This document shows, piece by piece, positions 47,234 to 57,579 of a stretch of DNA of 64,000 nt. Numbering within the stretch: the first letter of the stretch is position 1; the number at the start of each line of letters is the position of its first letter. Both the position numbers and the translations under genes were made by a program. Source of the DNA: an uncultured Chitinophagaceae bacterium (GTDB lineage Bacteria > Bacteroidota > Bacteroidia > Chitinophagales > Chitinophagaceae); the NCBI GenBank assembly GCA_936908745.1, contig CAKZFX010000010.1, forward strand, positions 310,001 to 374,000, written 5' to 3'. Under the pieces are notes generated by a model. That model was not told the DNA's origin and made no database searches. It was given only the letters and a program-made list of their open reading frames with translations.

Positions 47234-48321
47234 GTAACTCTATTCATTTAAAAGGGTTGAACGGGATAAGGGCCATTGCCGCATTTGCTGTAGTAATTTC
47301 GCATACGTTGCTGTCCGGTGTTTCTTTAGGTATTGGTGCACATGAAGGGTCTGACCTGGCAGGGTATGGCGTTAGTATTTTCTTTTCTCTTAGTGGCTTC
47401 CTGATCACTTATTTATTATTAATTGAAAAAGAAAAATTCGGCACTATCAACATTAAGGCGTTTTATATCCGCCGGGTACTGCGGATATGGCCTTTGTACT
47501 ACTTCTATCTTGTGCTTGCTCTTCTGATCATCTGGTTTTTTAAACTGGACGACTTGCCCGGTTCCACCTTTTACTATGTTTTTCTTTGCGCCAATATTCC
47601 TTTTTTTATAGCAAGTGAACTGCCACTGGTAGGACACTATTGGTCATTGGGTGTGGAGGAACAGTTTTATCTTTTTTGGCCATGGGTAGTGAAACATACA
47701 AATAAACTATTACGCTTTCTTGTCATTTTTATACTTTGTTTCCTCGCTTTGAAATTTGTTTTCTGGTACCTGTACTTTCACTCCGACATCAAAAAACCTT
47801 ATATCGCCATCCATGTCACCCGTTTTGAATGTATGGCTATCGGCGCAGTAGGTGCAGTTTTAGCAAAACAAAATGCAAAATGGTTTTTTAAACTGGTTTG
47901 CCATCCCATCGTACAGGTGATGGCATGGGCATCGCTTTTAGCAATGGCGGCCAATAAATTTCACATAGCTTCTGTTATTGACAACGATATAGTAGCGGGG
48001 CTGACGATTGTGCTTATCATTAATGTTTCAATGAATACCCGTTCGCTGGTGAAACTGGGGAATAAGATTTGTGACTTTTTGGGAAAGATTTCATTTGGCA
48101 TCTACGTATATCATCCGCTGATACTGTTTTTTGTGGGGCGTTACCTGGCAAGTGAAATTGAAACGGCTGATCTTATTGTACGGTATATTATCATCTTCAG
48201 TGCAGTGATTGGCTTTACAATACTGATCGCATGGTTATCATACAACTTCTTTGAAAAACGGTTCCTGCAACTTAAAATGAAATTTGCACCCGTGCCCAGC
48301 ACGGCTAATAAAACAGCATAA
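47230..48321 (+). CDS. OafA/YrhL-type membrane O-acyltransferase
   Basis: 363 residues with about ten membrane helices. Family motifs are [20 protein letters not shown] (residues 9-28, with the catalytic His), [27 protein letters not shown] and [19 protein letters not shown]. It should transfer acyl groups onto polysaccharide or lipid-linked units. It overlaps the previous acyltransferase gene by ATGA and precedes rmlA by five bases. The pair may be a duplication, though the two sequences have diverged. Confidence 0.9.
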   Translation: MSNSIHLKGLNGIRAIAAFAVVISHTLLSGVSLGIGAHEGSDLAGYGVSIFFSLSGFLITYLLLIEKEKFGTINIKAFYIRRVLRIWPLYYFYLVLALLIIWFFKLDDLPGSTFYYVFLCANIPFFIASELPLVGHYWSLGVEEQFYLFWPWVVKHTNKLLRFLVIFILCFLALKFVFWYLYFHSDIKKPYIAIHVTRFECMAIGAVGAVLAKQNAKWFFKLVCHPIVQVMAWASLLAMAANKFHIASVIDNDIVAGLTIVLIINVSMNTRSLVKLGNKICDFLGKISFGIYVYHPLILFFVGRYLASEIETADLIVRYIIIFSAVIGFTILIAWLSYNFFEKRFLQLKMKFAPVPSTANKTA

Positions 48322-48326
48322 TTAAC

Positions 48327-49193
48327 ATGAAAGGAATTATACTCGCCGGTGGCTCTGGCACCCGGCTATATCCCATCACGAAGGCTATCAGCAAGCAATT
48401 GATGCCTATTTATGATAAGCCGATGATCTATTACCCGTTGTCAACTTTATTGATGGCGGGCATTCGGGAAGTGCTGATCATCACTACGCCGGAAGACAAT
48501 GCTTCTTTCAAACGTTTATTGGGTGACGGCAGCCAGGTGGGTTGCCGTTTTGAATATGCTGTTCAGCAGGTGCCGAATGGCTTGGCACAGGCTTTTGTGA
48601 TTGGCGCAGACTTTATCGGTAATGATAAAGCGGCCCTGGTACTCGGAGACAATATTTTTTATGGTGCTGGTCTCGGATCACAATTGAAAACGCTGAACGA
48701 TGTGGAAGGCGGTTATGTGTTTGCCTATCATGTCAGTGATCCTGAGCGCTATGGAGTAGTGGAATTTGATGCAGATATGAATGCGGTTAGCATTGAAGAA
48801 AAGCCGCAGAAACCTAAATCAAACTATGCTGTGCCGGGATTATACTTCTATGATAATTCGGTCGTGCAGATAGCCAAAGACCTCCAGCCTTCGGCAAGAG
48901 GTGAATATGAAATCACAGACGTAAACAAAGCTTACCTGCAACAAGGCAACCTGAAAGTGGCTGTGTTGGACAGGGGAACGGCATGGTTAGACACCGGCAC
49001 ATTTGATTCATTAAGTGATGCCAGTGAATTTGTACGTGTGATTGAAAAACGACAAGGCTATAAAATCGGCTGTATCGAAGAGATCGCCTGGAGAAATAAA
49101 TTTATTACAGACGAACAATTGCTCAGCCTTGCAAAAGGTTTGGGCAAAAGCGGGTACGGTATCTATTTAGAAAAATTAATCAATGACAAATGA
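48327..49193 (+). CDS. rmlA: glucose-1-phosphate thymidylyltransferase
   Basis: 288 residues. The N terminus [20 protein letters not shown] carries the nucleotide-binding GGSGTR loop; further blocks are [23 protein letters not shown], [24 protein letters not shown] (metal-binding Asp), [22 protein letters not shown] and [14 protein letters not shown]. This is a full-length RmlA that makes dTDP-glucose, the substrate of RmlB. The stop overlaps the ABC permease start by ATGA. Confidence 0.95.
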   Translation: MKGIILAGGSGTRLYPITKAISKQLMPIYDKPMIYYPLSTLLMAGIREVLIITTPEDNASFKRLLGDGSQVGCRFEYAVQQVPNGLAQAFVIGADFIGNDKAALVLGDNIFYGAGLGSQLKTLNDVEGGYVFAYHVSDPERYGVVEFDADMNAVSIEEKPQKPKSNYAVPGLYFYDNSVVQIAKDLQPSARGEYEITDVNKAYLQQGNLKVAVLDRGTAWLDTGTFDSLSDASEFVRVIEKRQGYKIGCIEEIAWRNKFITDEQLLSLAKGLGKSGYGIYLEKLINDK

Positions 49194-50020
49194 GTCATCG
49201 TGTTATCATTGAGCCGGGGCGTTCAGAAAAAAACTACTGGAAAGACCTCTGGCATTTTCGTGAACTGTTTTATATTCTGAGCTGGAGAGATATAAAAGTA
49301 AAATACAAACAAACCGTACTGGGTGTGCTGTGGGCTATTATCAGGCCCTTGCTGACCATGGTTGTTTTTACTTTTGTATTTGGTCGTGTCGCGAAGATGG
49401 ATGATCAAAACCCTTTTGTACCTTACTCTATTATTGTTTTTGCTGGCTTATTGCCATGGCAATTTTTCTCCAACTCAATCACTGAGTGCAGCAACAGCCT
49501 GGTCGGAAATACAAATCTTATTACCAAAGTGTACTTCCCACGGATGATCATCCCGGCAAGCTCGGTGATCACCAGTTTTATTGACTTCTTCATTTCCTTT
49601 GTGATCCTGGTAGGGTTATTTCTGGTAAAAGGTTATGCGCCACCGGTGCAAATAGTTGCCATACCGTTATTTTGCGTGCTTGCTTTCCTGGCATCATTCG
49701 GCCCCGGGCTTTACCTGACAGCATTAAATGTTAAATACAGGGACTTCCGTTATATCATTCCATTCATCGTACAGTTCGGTTTGTTCATTTCACCTGTTGG
49801 CTATACAAGTGACCAGATTCCTGAAAAATGGCAATGGCTGTATTCGATGAACCCGATGGTGGGAGTAATTGATGGCTTCCGCTGGTGTATTGTAAAAGGC
49901 GCACCCAATCCGATGCTGCATTATCCATTCTATATATCGCTGGGTGTCATATTGTTTTTTGTATGGCTATCCATTTACCAGTTCCGTAAAATGGAAAAGA
50001 ACTTTGCAGACCTTATTTAA
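49190..50020 (+). CDS. wzm: ABC-2 polysaccharide exporter permease (Wzm-like)
   Basis: 276 residues with six membrane helices. Typical segments are [29 protein letters not shown] at the N terminus and [30 protein letters not shown], and a late [16 protein letters not shown]. It is the membrane subunit of an O-antigen or capsule exporter; the ATPase partner is at 53335, separated by three sugar genes. It overlaps rmlA by four bases. Confidence 0.92.
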   Translation: MSHRVIIEPGRSEKNYWKDLWHFRELFYILSWRDIKVKYKQTVLGVLWAIIRPLLTMVVFTFVFGRVAKMDDQNPFVPYSIIVFAGLLPWQFFSNSITECSNSLVGNTNLITKVYFPRMIIPASSVITSFIDFFISFVILVGLFLVKGYAPPVQIVAIPLFCVLAFLASFGPGLYLTALNVKYRDFRYIIPFIVQFGLFISPVGYTSDQIPEKWQWLYSMNPMVGVIDGFRWCIVKGAPNPMLHYPFYISLGVILFFVWLSIYQFRKMEKNFADLI

Positions 50021-50060
50021 TCAAACGTTTTTTAGAAACCTATCGTAACAAAAGTTATTT

Positions 50061-51290
50061 ATGTATAACGAAATCACGAAATGCCGGATCAGTGGCAGTG
50101 AAAACTTAATCACTGTTTTATCATTAGGCGAACAAACACTGACAGGCGTTTTCCCAAAATCAGAAGATGAGAAAATAACCAAAGGTCCTGTGGATATGGT
50201 GTGGTGCCCTGATGGTGGCTTATTGCAGTTGAAACAATCATACAGCCTGGATGAAATGTACGGCGACAATTATGGTTATCGCTCCGGCCTCAATCAATCA
50301 ATGGTGGATCACCTGACACAGAAAATCCAGACATTGGAGAAGCTGGCGAAACCCAGCGAAAATGATATCGTGGTGGATATTGGCAGCAATGACGCCACTT
50401 CGTTGAAAGCCTACCAGTCCAAATGCAGGAAAGTGGGTATTGACCCTACGGGAAAAAAATTCATTGAATTTTATACAGACGATATCAAACTGGTACCTGA
50501 TTTCTTTTCAGCGGCCAACTTTGAATCTGTTTATCCCGGAGAAAAAGCGAAGATCATAACATCTATTGCGATGTTCTATGATCTCGAAGACCCTGCACAA
50601 TTTGTAAGAGATATTGAAAGTGTGCTGGCACAGGATGGCATCTGGCATTTTGAGCAAAGCTATATGCCGGCTATGCTGCAAACAAACTCTTACGATACGC
50701 TTTGTCATGAGCATCTTGAATTCTATTCTTTACAAGTGATAAAAGACCTGTTGGAAAATAACGGCATGCGTGTGATAGACGTGCAAACGAATGATGTGAA
50801 TGGTGGCAGCTTTGCCATTACTGCCGGTAAAAAAGACGGTCCTTTTCAATCCAACAATGCGGTTATCAACTGGATGTTGAAACAGGAAAAGAGAATGGGT
50901 CTTGATACCATTGAGCCCTATCTTGCTTTTGCAGAAAGGATGGTACAGCATAAAGAAAGCCTGCGGGATCTTATCGACTCTTTAGTAGCAGCCGGTAAAA
51001 CAATATTTGGCTATGGCGCTTCTACCAAAGGCAACGTACTGCTTCAGTATTGCAACCTCACAAGAAAAGAGATTCCTTATATAGCCGAAGTAAATCCAAA
51101 CAAATTTGGCTCTTTTACGCCCGGCACACTTATCCCGATTATCTCTGAAGCCGAAGCAAAAGCGATGAAGCCTGATTACTTCCTTGTACTGCCATGGCAT
51201 TTCAAACATCATATCCTTGCAAGAGAAAAAGAATTTTTGAAAAACGGCGGTAAATTTATTTTCCCATTACCTGAAATCGAGATCATCTAA
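50061..51290 (+). CDS. sugar C-methyltransferase (NovU/TylC3 type)
   Basis: 409 residues in three parts: an N-terminal Methyltransf_13-like region (CRISGSENLITVLSLGEQTLTGVFP; only some of the zinc-binding Cys of the family remain), a SAM-binding core (VVDIGSNDATSLKAY, DYFSA-like FDSAANFE), HEHLEFYSLQVIKDLLENNGM, and a C-terminal Methyltransf_14 domain (IFGYGASTKGNVLLQYC). Such enzymes add a methyl to carbon 3 of nucleotide-linked 4-keto-deoxy sugars. RmlA and RmlB upstream could supply the substrate. Confidence 0.88.
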   Translation: MYNEITKCRISGSENLITVLSLGEQTLTGVFPKSEDEKITKGPVDMVWCPDGGLLQLKQSYSLDEMYGDNYGYRSGLNQSMVDHLTQKIQTLEKLAKPSENDIVVDIGSNDATSLKAYQSKCRKVGIDPTGKKFIEFYTDDIKLVPDFFSAANFESVYPGEKAKIITSIAMFYDLEDPAQFVRDIESVLAQDGIWHFEQSYMPAMLQTNSYDTLCHEHLEFYSLQVIKDLLENNGMRVIDVQTNDVNGGSFAITAGKKDGPFQSNNAVINWMLKQEKRMGLDTIEPYLAFAERMVQHKESLRDLIDSLVAAGKTIFGYGASTKGNVLLQYCNLTRKEIPYIAEVNPNKFGSFTPGTLIPIISEAEAKAMKPDYFLVLPWHFKHHILAREKEFLKNGGKFIFPLPEIEII

Positions 51291-51296
51291 GGCGAC

Positions 51297-52190
51297 ATGA
51301 GCAGGAGTAAGGTATTGATCTTTGGTGTTACAGGACAGGATGGTTACTACTTGTCACAATTATGCAGGTCTGAAGGCTTTGATGTGACCGGTGTTTCACG
51401 ATCTGCCAATGTCGAAGGATCAGTGAAAGCAGACATCAGCGACTACAAACAGGTGGAGCAACTTATTAAAGAATACCAACCTGCATTTGTATTTCACCTG
51501 GCGGCCAACTCCTCTACGAGTCACGACTGCCTGTTTGAAAATCATGAAGCGATCAGTACAGGTACGATCAACCTGCTGGAAGCAGCCTATAAACACAGCC
51601 CGCAGTCCAAAGTATTTCTTTCGGGAAGCGCTGTGCAGTTTGAAAACAAAGGAGTGCCGATCAATGAAGAAACAGCATTCGCCGCATTAAGCCCTTATGC
51701 TGTGGCGAGGATTCAATCTGTGTATGCCGGTCGTTACTTCCGCAAACTCGGGTTGAATGTATACGTTGGCTACTTCTTTCATCATGATAGTCCTTTGCGG
51801 GGAGATAAACATATCAACCAGCGGATAGCAAAAGCGGTGTTGCGTATTGCGGAAGGAAGCAATGAAAAAATAGAATTGGGCAGCCTGTCGGTAAAAAAAG
51901 AATTCAACTTTGCCGGCGACTTTATGGTGGCGATATGGATGATGATGCAGCAGGAAAAAGAATTTGAACTGGTCATTGGGTCAGGAAAGGCTTTTTCAAT
52001 ACAGGAGTGGATTGAATGCTGCTTTAAAAAACTAAACCTTGACTGGCAATCTCATGTTAGTTTACAACCGGGCTTCAAACCCGACTTCGACATATTGGTC
52101 TCTGACCCTTCAAAACTATACAGCATCGGGTGGCAGCCGCAGGTAAGCATGGAGCAACTGGCGGACAGGATGCTTTTCTCTCAGTCATAA
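51297..52190 (+). CDS. GDP-mannose dehydratase/reductase-like SDR with Arg in place of catalytic Lys
   Basis: 297 residues related to GDP-mannose 4,6-dehydratase and GDP-6-deoxy-4-keto-mannose reductase (RMD). NAD motif FGVTGQDGYYLSQL; FHLAANSSTSHD; the HHDSPLRGDKHINQRIAKAV segment matches the Gmd substrate region. The SDR catalytic YxxxK reads YAVAR (codon AGG), so the lysine is arginine. It lies directly upstream of gmd (28-base gap) and probably acts on the Gmd product to give a GDP-6-deoxyhexose, but the altered site leaves activity open. Confidence 0.78.
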   Translation: MSRSKVLIFGVTGQDGYYLSQLCRSEGFDVTGVSRSANVEGSVKADISDYKQVEQLIKEYQPAFVFHLAANSSTSHDCLFENHEAISTGTINLLEAAYKHSPQSKVFLSGSAVQFENKGVPINEETAFAALSPYAVARIQSVYAGRYFRKLGLNVYVGYFFHHDSPLRGDKHINQRIAKAVLRIAEGSNEKIELGSLSVKKEFNFAGDFMVAIWMMMQQEKEFELVIGSGKAFSIQEWIECCFKKLNLDWQSHVSLQPGFKPDFDILVSDPSKLYSIGWQPQVSMEQLADRMLFSQS

Positions 52191-52218
52191 AATCAGAAAG
52201 AGGATTTAACTTATAAAA

Positions 52219-53298
52219 ATGAAAACAGCGTTAATTACCGGGATCACAGGACAGGATGGCTCTTACTTAGCCGACCTTTTATTAGAAAAAGGATATACTG
52301 TGCATGGCGTTAAAAGAAGAACATCCCTGATCAATACGGACAGGATTGATCATTTGCTGGAACACAGCTATCCGCATCGTGATCGGTTCTTTACTCATTA
52401 CGGCGACCTGACGGACTCATCTAATATGATCCGTATTATTCAGCAAGTACAGCCGGATGAAATTTACAATCTTGCGGCACAAAGTCATGTGAAAGTAAGT
52501 TTTGAAACACCTGAGTACACGGCCAATGCAGATGGTATTGGCACATTGCGTTTGCTGGAAGCTGTACGTTTGCTGAATATGGTGGATAAAACTAAAATCT
52601 ACCAGGCTTCTACATCCGAATTGTATGGATTGGTACAGGAAGTACCTCAAAAAGAAACAACACCATTCTATCCACGTTCACCTTATGGTGTGGCTAAAAT
52701 GTATGCATACTGGATCACGGTTAACTATCGCGAAGCATATAATATGTATGCGTGCAACGGTATCTTATTTAACCATGAAAGCCCGGTACGTGGCGAAAAC
52801 TTTGTTACAAGAAAAATAACGCTGGGCGTAGGTAAAATTGTTACCGGTATTGAAGACAAGATTGTTCTGGGTAACCTTTCCGCTAAAAGGGATTGGGGAC
52901 ATGCAAAAGATTATGTAAAAGCCATGTGGCTGATGTTGCAGCAGGACAAACCTGAAGACTTCGTAATAGCAACGGGCCGTACTACTTCTATCCGCGACTT
53001 CCTGCTGATGGCATTCAAATGTGCAGGCATTGCGATTGAATTTAAAGGAGAAGGCGCTGATGAAATTGCAGTGGTTACAAAATCAGACAACCCTTCTTAC
53101 AAAGTAAAACCGGGACAAGTGGTGGTATCGGTAGATGCAAACTACTATCGTCCGACTGAAGTTGATTTGCTGATTGGCGATCCATCCAAAGCAAAAGAAA
53201 AATTGGGATGGGAGCCGGAGTTTACATTGGAGCAGATGGTGGAAGAAATGGTGGCAGGCGATATTAAATACTGCCAGAACAATTATCGTTGGGAATAG
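52219..53298 (+). CDS. gmd: GDP-mannose 4,6-dehydratase
   Basis: 359 residues, family length. Signatures: [29 protein letters not shown] (NADP binding), [51 protein letters not shown] (Tyr and Lys), [17 protein letters not shown] and [18 protein letters not shown]. Makes GDP-4-keto-6-deoxymannose for fucose, rhamnose or perosamine routes. The related gene directly upstream is the probable next enzyme. Confidence 0.95.
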   Translation: MKTALITGITGQDGSYLADLLLEKGYTVHGVKRRTSLINTDRIDHLLEHSYPHRDRFFTHYGDLTDSSNMIRIIQQVQPDEIYNLAAQSHVKVSFETPEYTANADGIGTLRLLEAVRLLNMVDKTKIYQASTSELYGLVQEVPQKETTPFYPRSPYGVAKMYAYWITVNYREAYNMYACNGILFNHESPVRGENFVTRKITLGVGKIVTGIEDKIVLGNLSAKRDWGHAKDYVKAMWLMLQQDKPEDFVIATGRTTSIRDFLLMAFKCAGIAIEFKGEGADEIAVVTKSDNPSYKVKPGQVVVSVDANYYRPTEVDLLIGDPSKAKEKLGWEPEFTLEQMVEEMVAGDIKYCQNNYRWE

Positions 53299-53334
53299 AA
53301 GACACCACGGATTAACGTTAAACAGTCATTATTC

Positions 53335-54567
53335 ATGTCAGATAGTATAATAAAGGTAGAGGGCCTCGGAAAGAAGTACGTGATCTCCCACCAGGGCCGT
53401 GAACAATACACTGCACTGCGGGATGTTATCAGCCGTAAGGCCAAAGGTCTTATGGGAAAAGGCCCGGGAAGATCAACGAAAGAAGATTTCTGGGCATTGA
53501 AAAATGTAAGTTTTGAAGTAAAGCCAGGGCAGGCTGTTGGGATCATCGGGCGGAATGGTGCAGGCAAAAGCACTTTATTAAAATTGCTTAGCCGCATCAC
53601 AGAACCCTCTGCGGGAAAAATTGAATTAAACGGACGCATCGCTTCTTTACTGGAAGTGGGAACAGGCTTTCATCCTGAACTGACAGGTCGTGAAAACGTG
53701 TTTTTGAACGGTGCCATATTAGGAATGACACGCTCAGAGATCAGGAAAAAATTTGATGAGATTGTTGACTTTGCCGGGGTTGAGAAATTCCTTGACACGC
53801 CGGTCAAACGTTATAGCAGCGGTATGTATGTGCGTCTTGCCTTTTCGGTAGCTGCACATCTTGAGCCCGAAATTTTAGTAGTGGATGAAGTGTTGTCTGT
53901 AGGAGACAGCGAATTTCAACGCAAATGTTTGGGTAAAATGGATGACGTGAGTAAAAAGCAAGGCCGTACTGTTTTATTTGTGAGCCATAACATGGGAACA
54001 ATTATGCAACTGTGCAATAGTTGTATCCTGTTGAAGAGTGGTGGCGTGGAAGATATCGGCGAGCCTTCTGTGATTATTGAAGGTTACTATAAAAATGAAA
54101 AAGCAGAAAGCTATCATAAAGCGCATTCGGATTCAGACATTTTCGTAAAGCAGGTTTTTGCCTGCGATAAAAACGGGAATCCTTCCATCAACTTTGCACA
54201 TAAAGAGGATATCCGCCTGCGTTTGGTAATTGGAATAAACAAATTTGCCGACTTCCAGAATATCGGCCTTTGCTTGCTGCGCCAGGATAAAAAAAGAGTT
54301 TTTACCGTAAATAAATCCATCCAGCCTTTTTACAGGGAGGGTGACAAAGAGATCACGGTTGACTTTATCATTGAAGGTGGATTGATAGCGCCCATGGATT
54401 ACTCGTTTCTTGTGGCGTTAAACACCAAAACCGGCCAGATCACTTATGACTGGTTGTCGGATGTTTGCCCGATAAAAGTGTATGACGATGGTACGGATCT
54501 TTCATTTGCTGAAGGTATTGACTACGGTGTCATCATCTTAAAAGATAAGTGGGAAAGAATAGGTTAA
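53335..54567 (+). CDS. wzt: ABC exporter ATPase with C-terminal carbohydrate-binding domain (Wzt-like)
   Basis: 410 residues. The N-terminal ATPase (1-245) has Walker A GRNGAGKST (near 69), the signature YSSGMYVRLAFSVA and Walker B EILVVDEVLSVGD. A C-terminal Wzt_C-like beta-sandwich (about 270-400) follows, which in E. coli O9a and Raoultella recognises the terminally modified O-antigen before export. Its presence implies that the exported glycan carries a terminal cap, for example a methyl or acyl group. The permease gene is at 49190. Confidence 0.92.
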   Translation: MSDSIIKVEGLGKKYVISHQGREQYTALRDVISRKAKGLMGKGPGRSTKEDFWALKNVSFEVKPGQAVGIIGRNGAGKSTLLKLLSRITEPSAGKIELNGRIASLLEVGTGFHPELTGRENVFLNGAILGMTRSEIRKKFDEIVDFAGVEKFLDTPVKRYSSGMYVRLAFSVAAHLEPEILVVDEVLSVGDSEFQRKCLGKMDDVSKKQGRTVLFVSHNMGTIMQLCNSCILLKSGGVEDIGEPSVIIEGYYKNEKAESYHKAHSDSDIFVKQVFACDKNGNPSINFAHKEDIRLRLVIGINKFADFQNIGLCLLRQDKKRVFTVNKSIQPFYREGDKEITVDFIIEGGLIAPMDYSFLVALNTKTGQITYDWLSDVCPIKVYDDGTDLSFAEGIDYGVIILKDKWERIG

Positions 54568-54591
54568 TGAGTTTTGGGATAAATTTACCTG

Positions 54592-55221
54592 ATGGCAGAT
54601 AACGCTATTAAGAAAACCGGTACAAACGGTTTTGCTGGAAAAACAGGCGGGTTCCTTAGTAAAATCTATTGGAGAACGATCAAGTTTTTTAAATCCATAC
54701 CGTACTTTTTATACAATTCTTGGCTTACCGGCTTTCCTTCTTATACAGTCCGCACTTTTTACCTTCGTCATATTCTCGGCATTAAGATTGGAAAAGGAAC
54801 GGCTATTCATACCGGCTGCTTTTTCGCTGGAAAGAAAATCACTATTGGCCGGAATACAGTGATTGCCCGCAACTGTTATATTGATGGAAGAGTGGGAGAA
54901 GTTGTGATCGGCAACAGTGTAAGCATAGCGCCGGAGCTTTACCTTCTTTCGCTTTCACATGATAAAAATGATCCGGACTTCAAACTCATACCCGGACCTG
55001 TAACGATTGAAGACTATGCATGGATCGGGGCAAGGGTAATGATACTCCCCGGAATACATGTAAAAAAAGGAGCCGTGTTAGGTGCTGGTTCTGTTGTTAC
55101 TAAAAGTGTAGAAGAATTTATTGTGGTAGGTGGCAATCCTGCAAAGCAAATTGGAACAAGGGAGAAAAATGTAAGCTACACACTCAGCTTTTTCCCATTC
55201 TTTAATACTGATATCGGATAA
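54592..55221 (+). CDS. hexapeptide-repeat O-acetyltransferase (WcaF-like)
   Basis: 209 residues. After a basic N-terminal segment, left-handed beta-helix repeats run from about 65 to 190 (IGKGTAIHTGCFF, IGRNTVIARNCYID, IGNSVSIAPELYLLSLSHDKNDPDF with the catalytic His, IGARVMILPGIHVKKGAVLGAGSVV). Such enzymes acetylate sugar hydroxyls from acetyl-CoA in the cytoplasm. It lies 24 bases after the ABC ATPase gene and is the third or fourth acyltransferase of the locus. Confidence 0.87.
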   Translation: MADNAIKKTGTNGFAGKTGGFLSKIYWRTIKFFKSIPYFLYNSWLTGFPSYTVRTFYLRHILGIKIGKGTAIHTGCFFAGKKITIGRNTVIARNCYIDGRVGEVVIGNSVSIAPELYLLSLSHDKNDPDFKLIPGPVTIEDYAWIGARVMILPGIHVKKGAVLGAGSVVTKSVEEFIVVGGNPAKQIGTREKNVSYTLSFFPFFNTDIG

Positions 55222-55234
55222 AGAGACTTACTTA

Positions 55235-56401
55235 GTGAACAAGAAGACGATTGTAATACTTTTTCCATTTACCTGGTTTCCACAAACGCCGACTGTGATG
55301 GGGCTTTACAGGAAATTGAAAAAGGACAACGATGTAAAAATACTGACGCTTTACAACGAACATCGTGGAAGCATACTGGACAACCCGGACTTTATTTACC
55401 TGAACAGGTATAAAAGTTCTTTCGAGAAGAAACTCGCGGAAAAGAAAAGCTACTTCGCTTACCAGTGGCTCAAAATTGTAAAAAAGTTATCGCCATCCCT
55501 GGCAAAAAAATACAGTACCCTTAATACAGACTGGCTGCTCTTCAACAGTGAAATGAAAAAACACCTGCGCCAATGGCCGGGGTGTGAGATTATAGCGGTT
55601 GACCCGGGCCCTGCCATCTTTTGCCAGTTAAACAACAAACCTTATCATTTTCTCTCCACCGAACTGCAAACGGAACGATTGGAAGAAATGAAAATGCTGG
55701 ATAAAAAGCTGATCCGTTCCATTATCATTCAGACACCGAGACGCTTCCAGATCTTAACCATTCCCGGGAAGGAACAGGTGCAGCCTGTTTTTTATATACA
55801 AAACGCACCGGACTATACGCCATCATCCAAGCGATCCACTGCCTCCAATAAGCTTATTTTCGGCGGCGCTTTGTGGGAAGGTTTCGGCTTCCCTTACTGC
55901 TTGGAATTGGTAAGGGCGTATAAACAATACACACTTACATTAAAGGGAACTCCGCAAACAGATATTGAACAATACAAAAAAGAATACGCTGCTGAAATAG
56001 CCGAAGGCCGCCTTATTATCAATAACAGTTATTCTGCAACTGAGGAATTTAATAACCTGCTGCTTTCTCATAGCATCGGTTTTTCTTTTTATGATGTTAA
56101 CCATCCCGAAATACGCAAGAGCTATGAACACTATACCACGGCTCCTTCGGGAAAAATGTTTACTTACTTTGGATTAGGGTTGCCGGTGATCGGTTCCGGC
56201 GGTTTGAGTGAGATTGATGAATTTGAAGCAGGTGTGGCATTGGACGACTATTCACCTGCAAGCCTTCATGCAGCGGTAGAAAAGATCCTTGCCGACTACC
56301 AGCGATACAGTGACAATGCATTGAAAGCGGCTGCGCATTATAGCTTTGAGAAAATGGCACAACCCTTTATTTCTTTTATTACCAACAAAGCATCAGCGTA
56401 A
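55235..56401 (+). CDS. glycosyltransferase, GT-B type
   Basis: 388 residues starting at a GTG (55235). The N terminus IVILFPFTWFPQTPTVMGLY is a GT-B Rossmann start. The C-terminal half has GGALWEGFGFPYCLELVRAY and SGKMFTYFGLGLPVIGSGGLSEIDEF, the donor-binding region of GT4-like enzymes. Donor and acceptor are unknown. It begins 13 bases after the acetyltransferase gene and is followed after 15 bases by a second glycosyltransferase. Confidence 0.8.
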   Translation: MNKKTIVILFPFTWFPQTPTVMGLYRKLKKDNDVKILTLYNEHRGSILDNPDFIYLNRYKSSFEKKLAEKKSYFAYQWLKIVKKLSPSLAKKYSTLNTDWLLFNSEMKKHLRQWPGCEIIAVDPGPAIFCQLNNKPYHFLSTELQTERLEEMKMLDKKLIRSIIIQTPRRFQILTIPGKEQVQPVFYIQNAPDYTPSSKRSTASNKLIFGGALWEGFGFPYCLELVRAYKQYTLTLKGTPQTDIEQYKKEYAAEIAEGRLIINNSYSATEEFNNLLLSHSIGFSFYDVNHPEIRKSYEHYTTAPSGKMFTYFGLGLPVIGSGGLSEIDEFEAGVALDDYSPASLHAAVEKILADYQRYSDNALKAAAHYSFEKMAQPFISFITNKASA

Positions 56402-56416
56402 GAGCCCGATGCGTTT

Positions 56417-57571
56417 ATGCAGACGGATAAGAAATTGAAAATCGCCCACGTTACTTATAGCCTTACTATTGGCGGTGTTACGAATGTGATCAGGCAACTG
56501 CTGGAAAGAAAAAGTGAAGACGCAGAGCAAATCCTCGTACTGCTTTCCACCACAGAAGAAATTCCGGCTGACCTTACAGGTATAAAAACCTACCGGCTGA
56601 ACTACAACCTGCCGGAAGAATACACATTAAGCGGTTTTGCAAAACTCTGGTTGCAGCCAAAAAAATACTACGGTGAGGTGGTTAGCCGGTTGAAGGAGAT
56701 ACAAGAACAGGAGCAATTTGATATCTATCACTTTCACGGCATACCGAAAGACCTCCCAATCGGAAAAATTTTACAGGAAACAAGTAAAATAAAACTTGTT
56801 TACACGGATCACCTGATGCGGATATCCAATGAAGAGCGGGGAGTTAAAATAAAACTACTCTCGTTTATCTATAAACAGTTTTACAAGTCGTACAATGTGA
56901 TCTTTGTTTCACAGGCTATTTATAACAGGGCGAAACAACTCGGCTTTGTAAATGCCTCCAACAAAAACGAAGTAATTGAAAACTCGATAGACGCAGCGAA
57001 AGTAGTTGTTAAAAAAACATACACGATTGCTGACAAAATAAACATTGTATATGTTTCCCGGATTTCGGCTGTAAAAGGCCATTTTAGCCTGTTGCCTGTT
57101 GCCGAACTCTTGGTAAACAAATACAAACTTTCCAACTTCCGTTTTGTGCTTATTGGCCCGGGAGAGCTGACAGAACAACTGCAAGCAGCCATTACAAGCC
57201 GCAACCTGGATACCTACTTTCAATTGCGCGGCCCGCTTCAAAACGTGCCAGCCTTATTAGGGGAATTTGATATAGCGGTTTTCCCTTCGGAAAGAGAAGG
57301 ATTGCCGGTTGCATTGTTAGAAAAAATGGCAGCCGGTTTGCCGGTCGTTGCATCAGACATTCCGGAAATCAAAAACGTGATTAAAAATACAGGTGAAGCA
57401 TTGATCTATCCATTGAACAATGCGGAAGCTTGTGCGGAAGAACTATACAAATTGATACAAAGCCCTGACCTCAGGGAAAAAACAGGAGCGGCAGCAAGAC
57501 AGGCAGTAAAAGAAAGATACAGTACACCTTTACTGGAACGATATCTCGCCTTTTATAAAGGATTGGCATAA
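56417..57571 (+). CDS. glycosyltransferase family 4
   Basis: 384 residues with both GT-B halves: N-terminal IAHVTYSLTIGGVTNVIRQLLER and C-terminal INIVYVSRISAVKGH, RFVLIGPGELTEQL and the E-x7-E donor motif FPSEREGLPVALLEKMAAGLPVVASDIPE. It retains the activated sugar configuration. The specific linkage is not known. Nine bases separate it from the next glycosyltransferase gene. Confidence 0.9.
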   Translation: MQTDKKLKIAHVTYSLTIGGVTNVIRQLLERKSEDAEQILVLLSTTEEIPADLTGIKTYRLNYNLPEEYTLSGFAKLWLQPKKYYGEVVSRLKEIQEQEQFDIYHFHGIPKDLPIGKILQETSKIKLVYTDHLMRISNEERGVKIKLLSFIYKQFYKSYNVIFVSQAIYNRAKQLGFVNASNKNEVIENSIDAAKVVVKKTYTIADKINIVYVSRISAVKGHFSLLPVAELLVNKYKLSNFRFVLIGPGELTEQLQAAITSRNLDTYFQLRGPLQNVPALLGEFDIAVFPSEREGLPVALLEKMAAGLPVVASDIPEIKNVIKNTGEALIYPLNNAEACAEELYKLIQSPDLREKTGAAARQAVKERYSTPLLERYLAFYKGLA

Positions 57572-57579
57572 AAGCAAGA

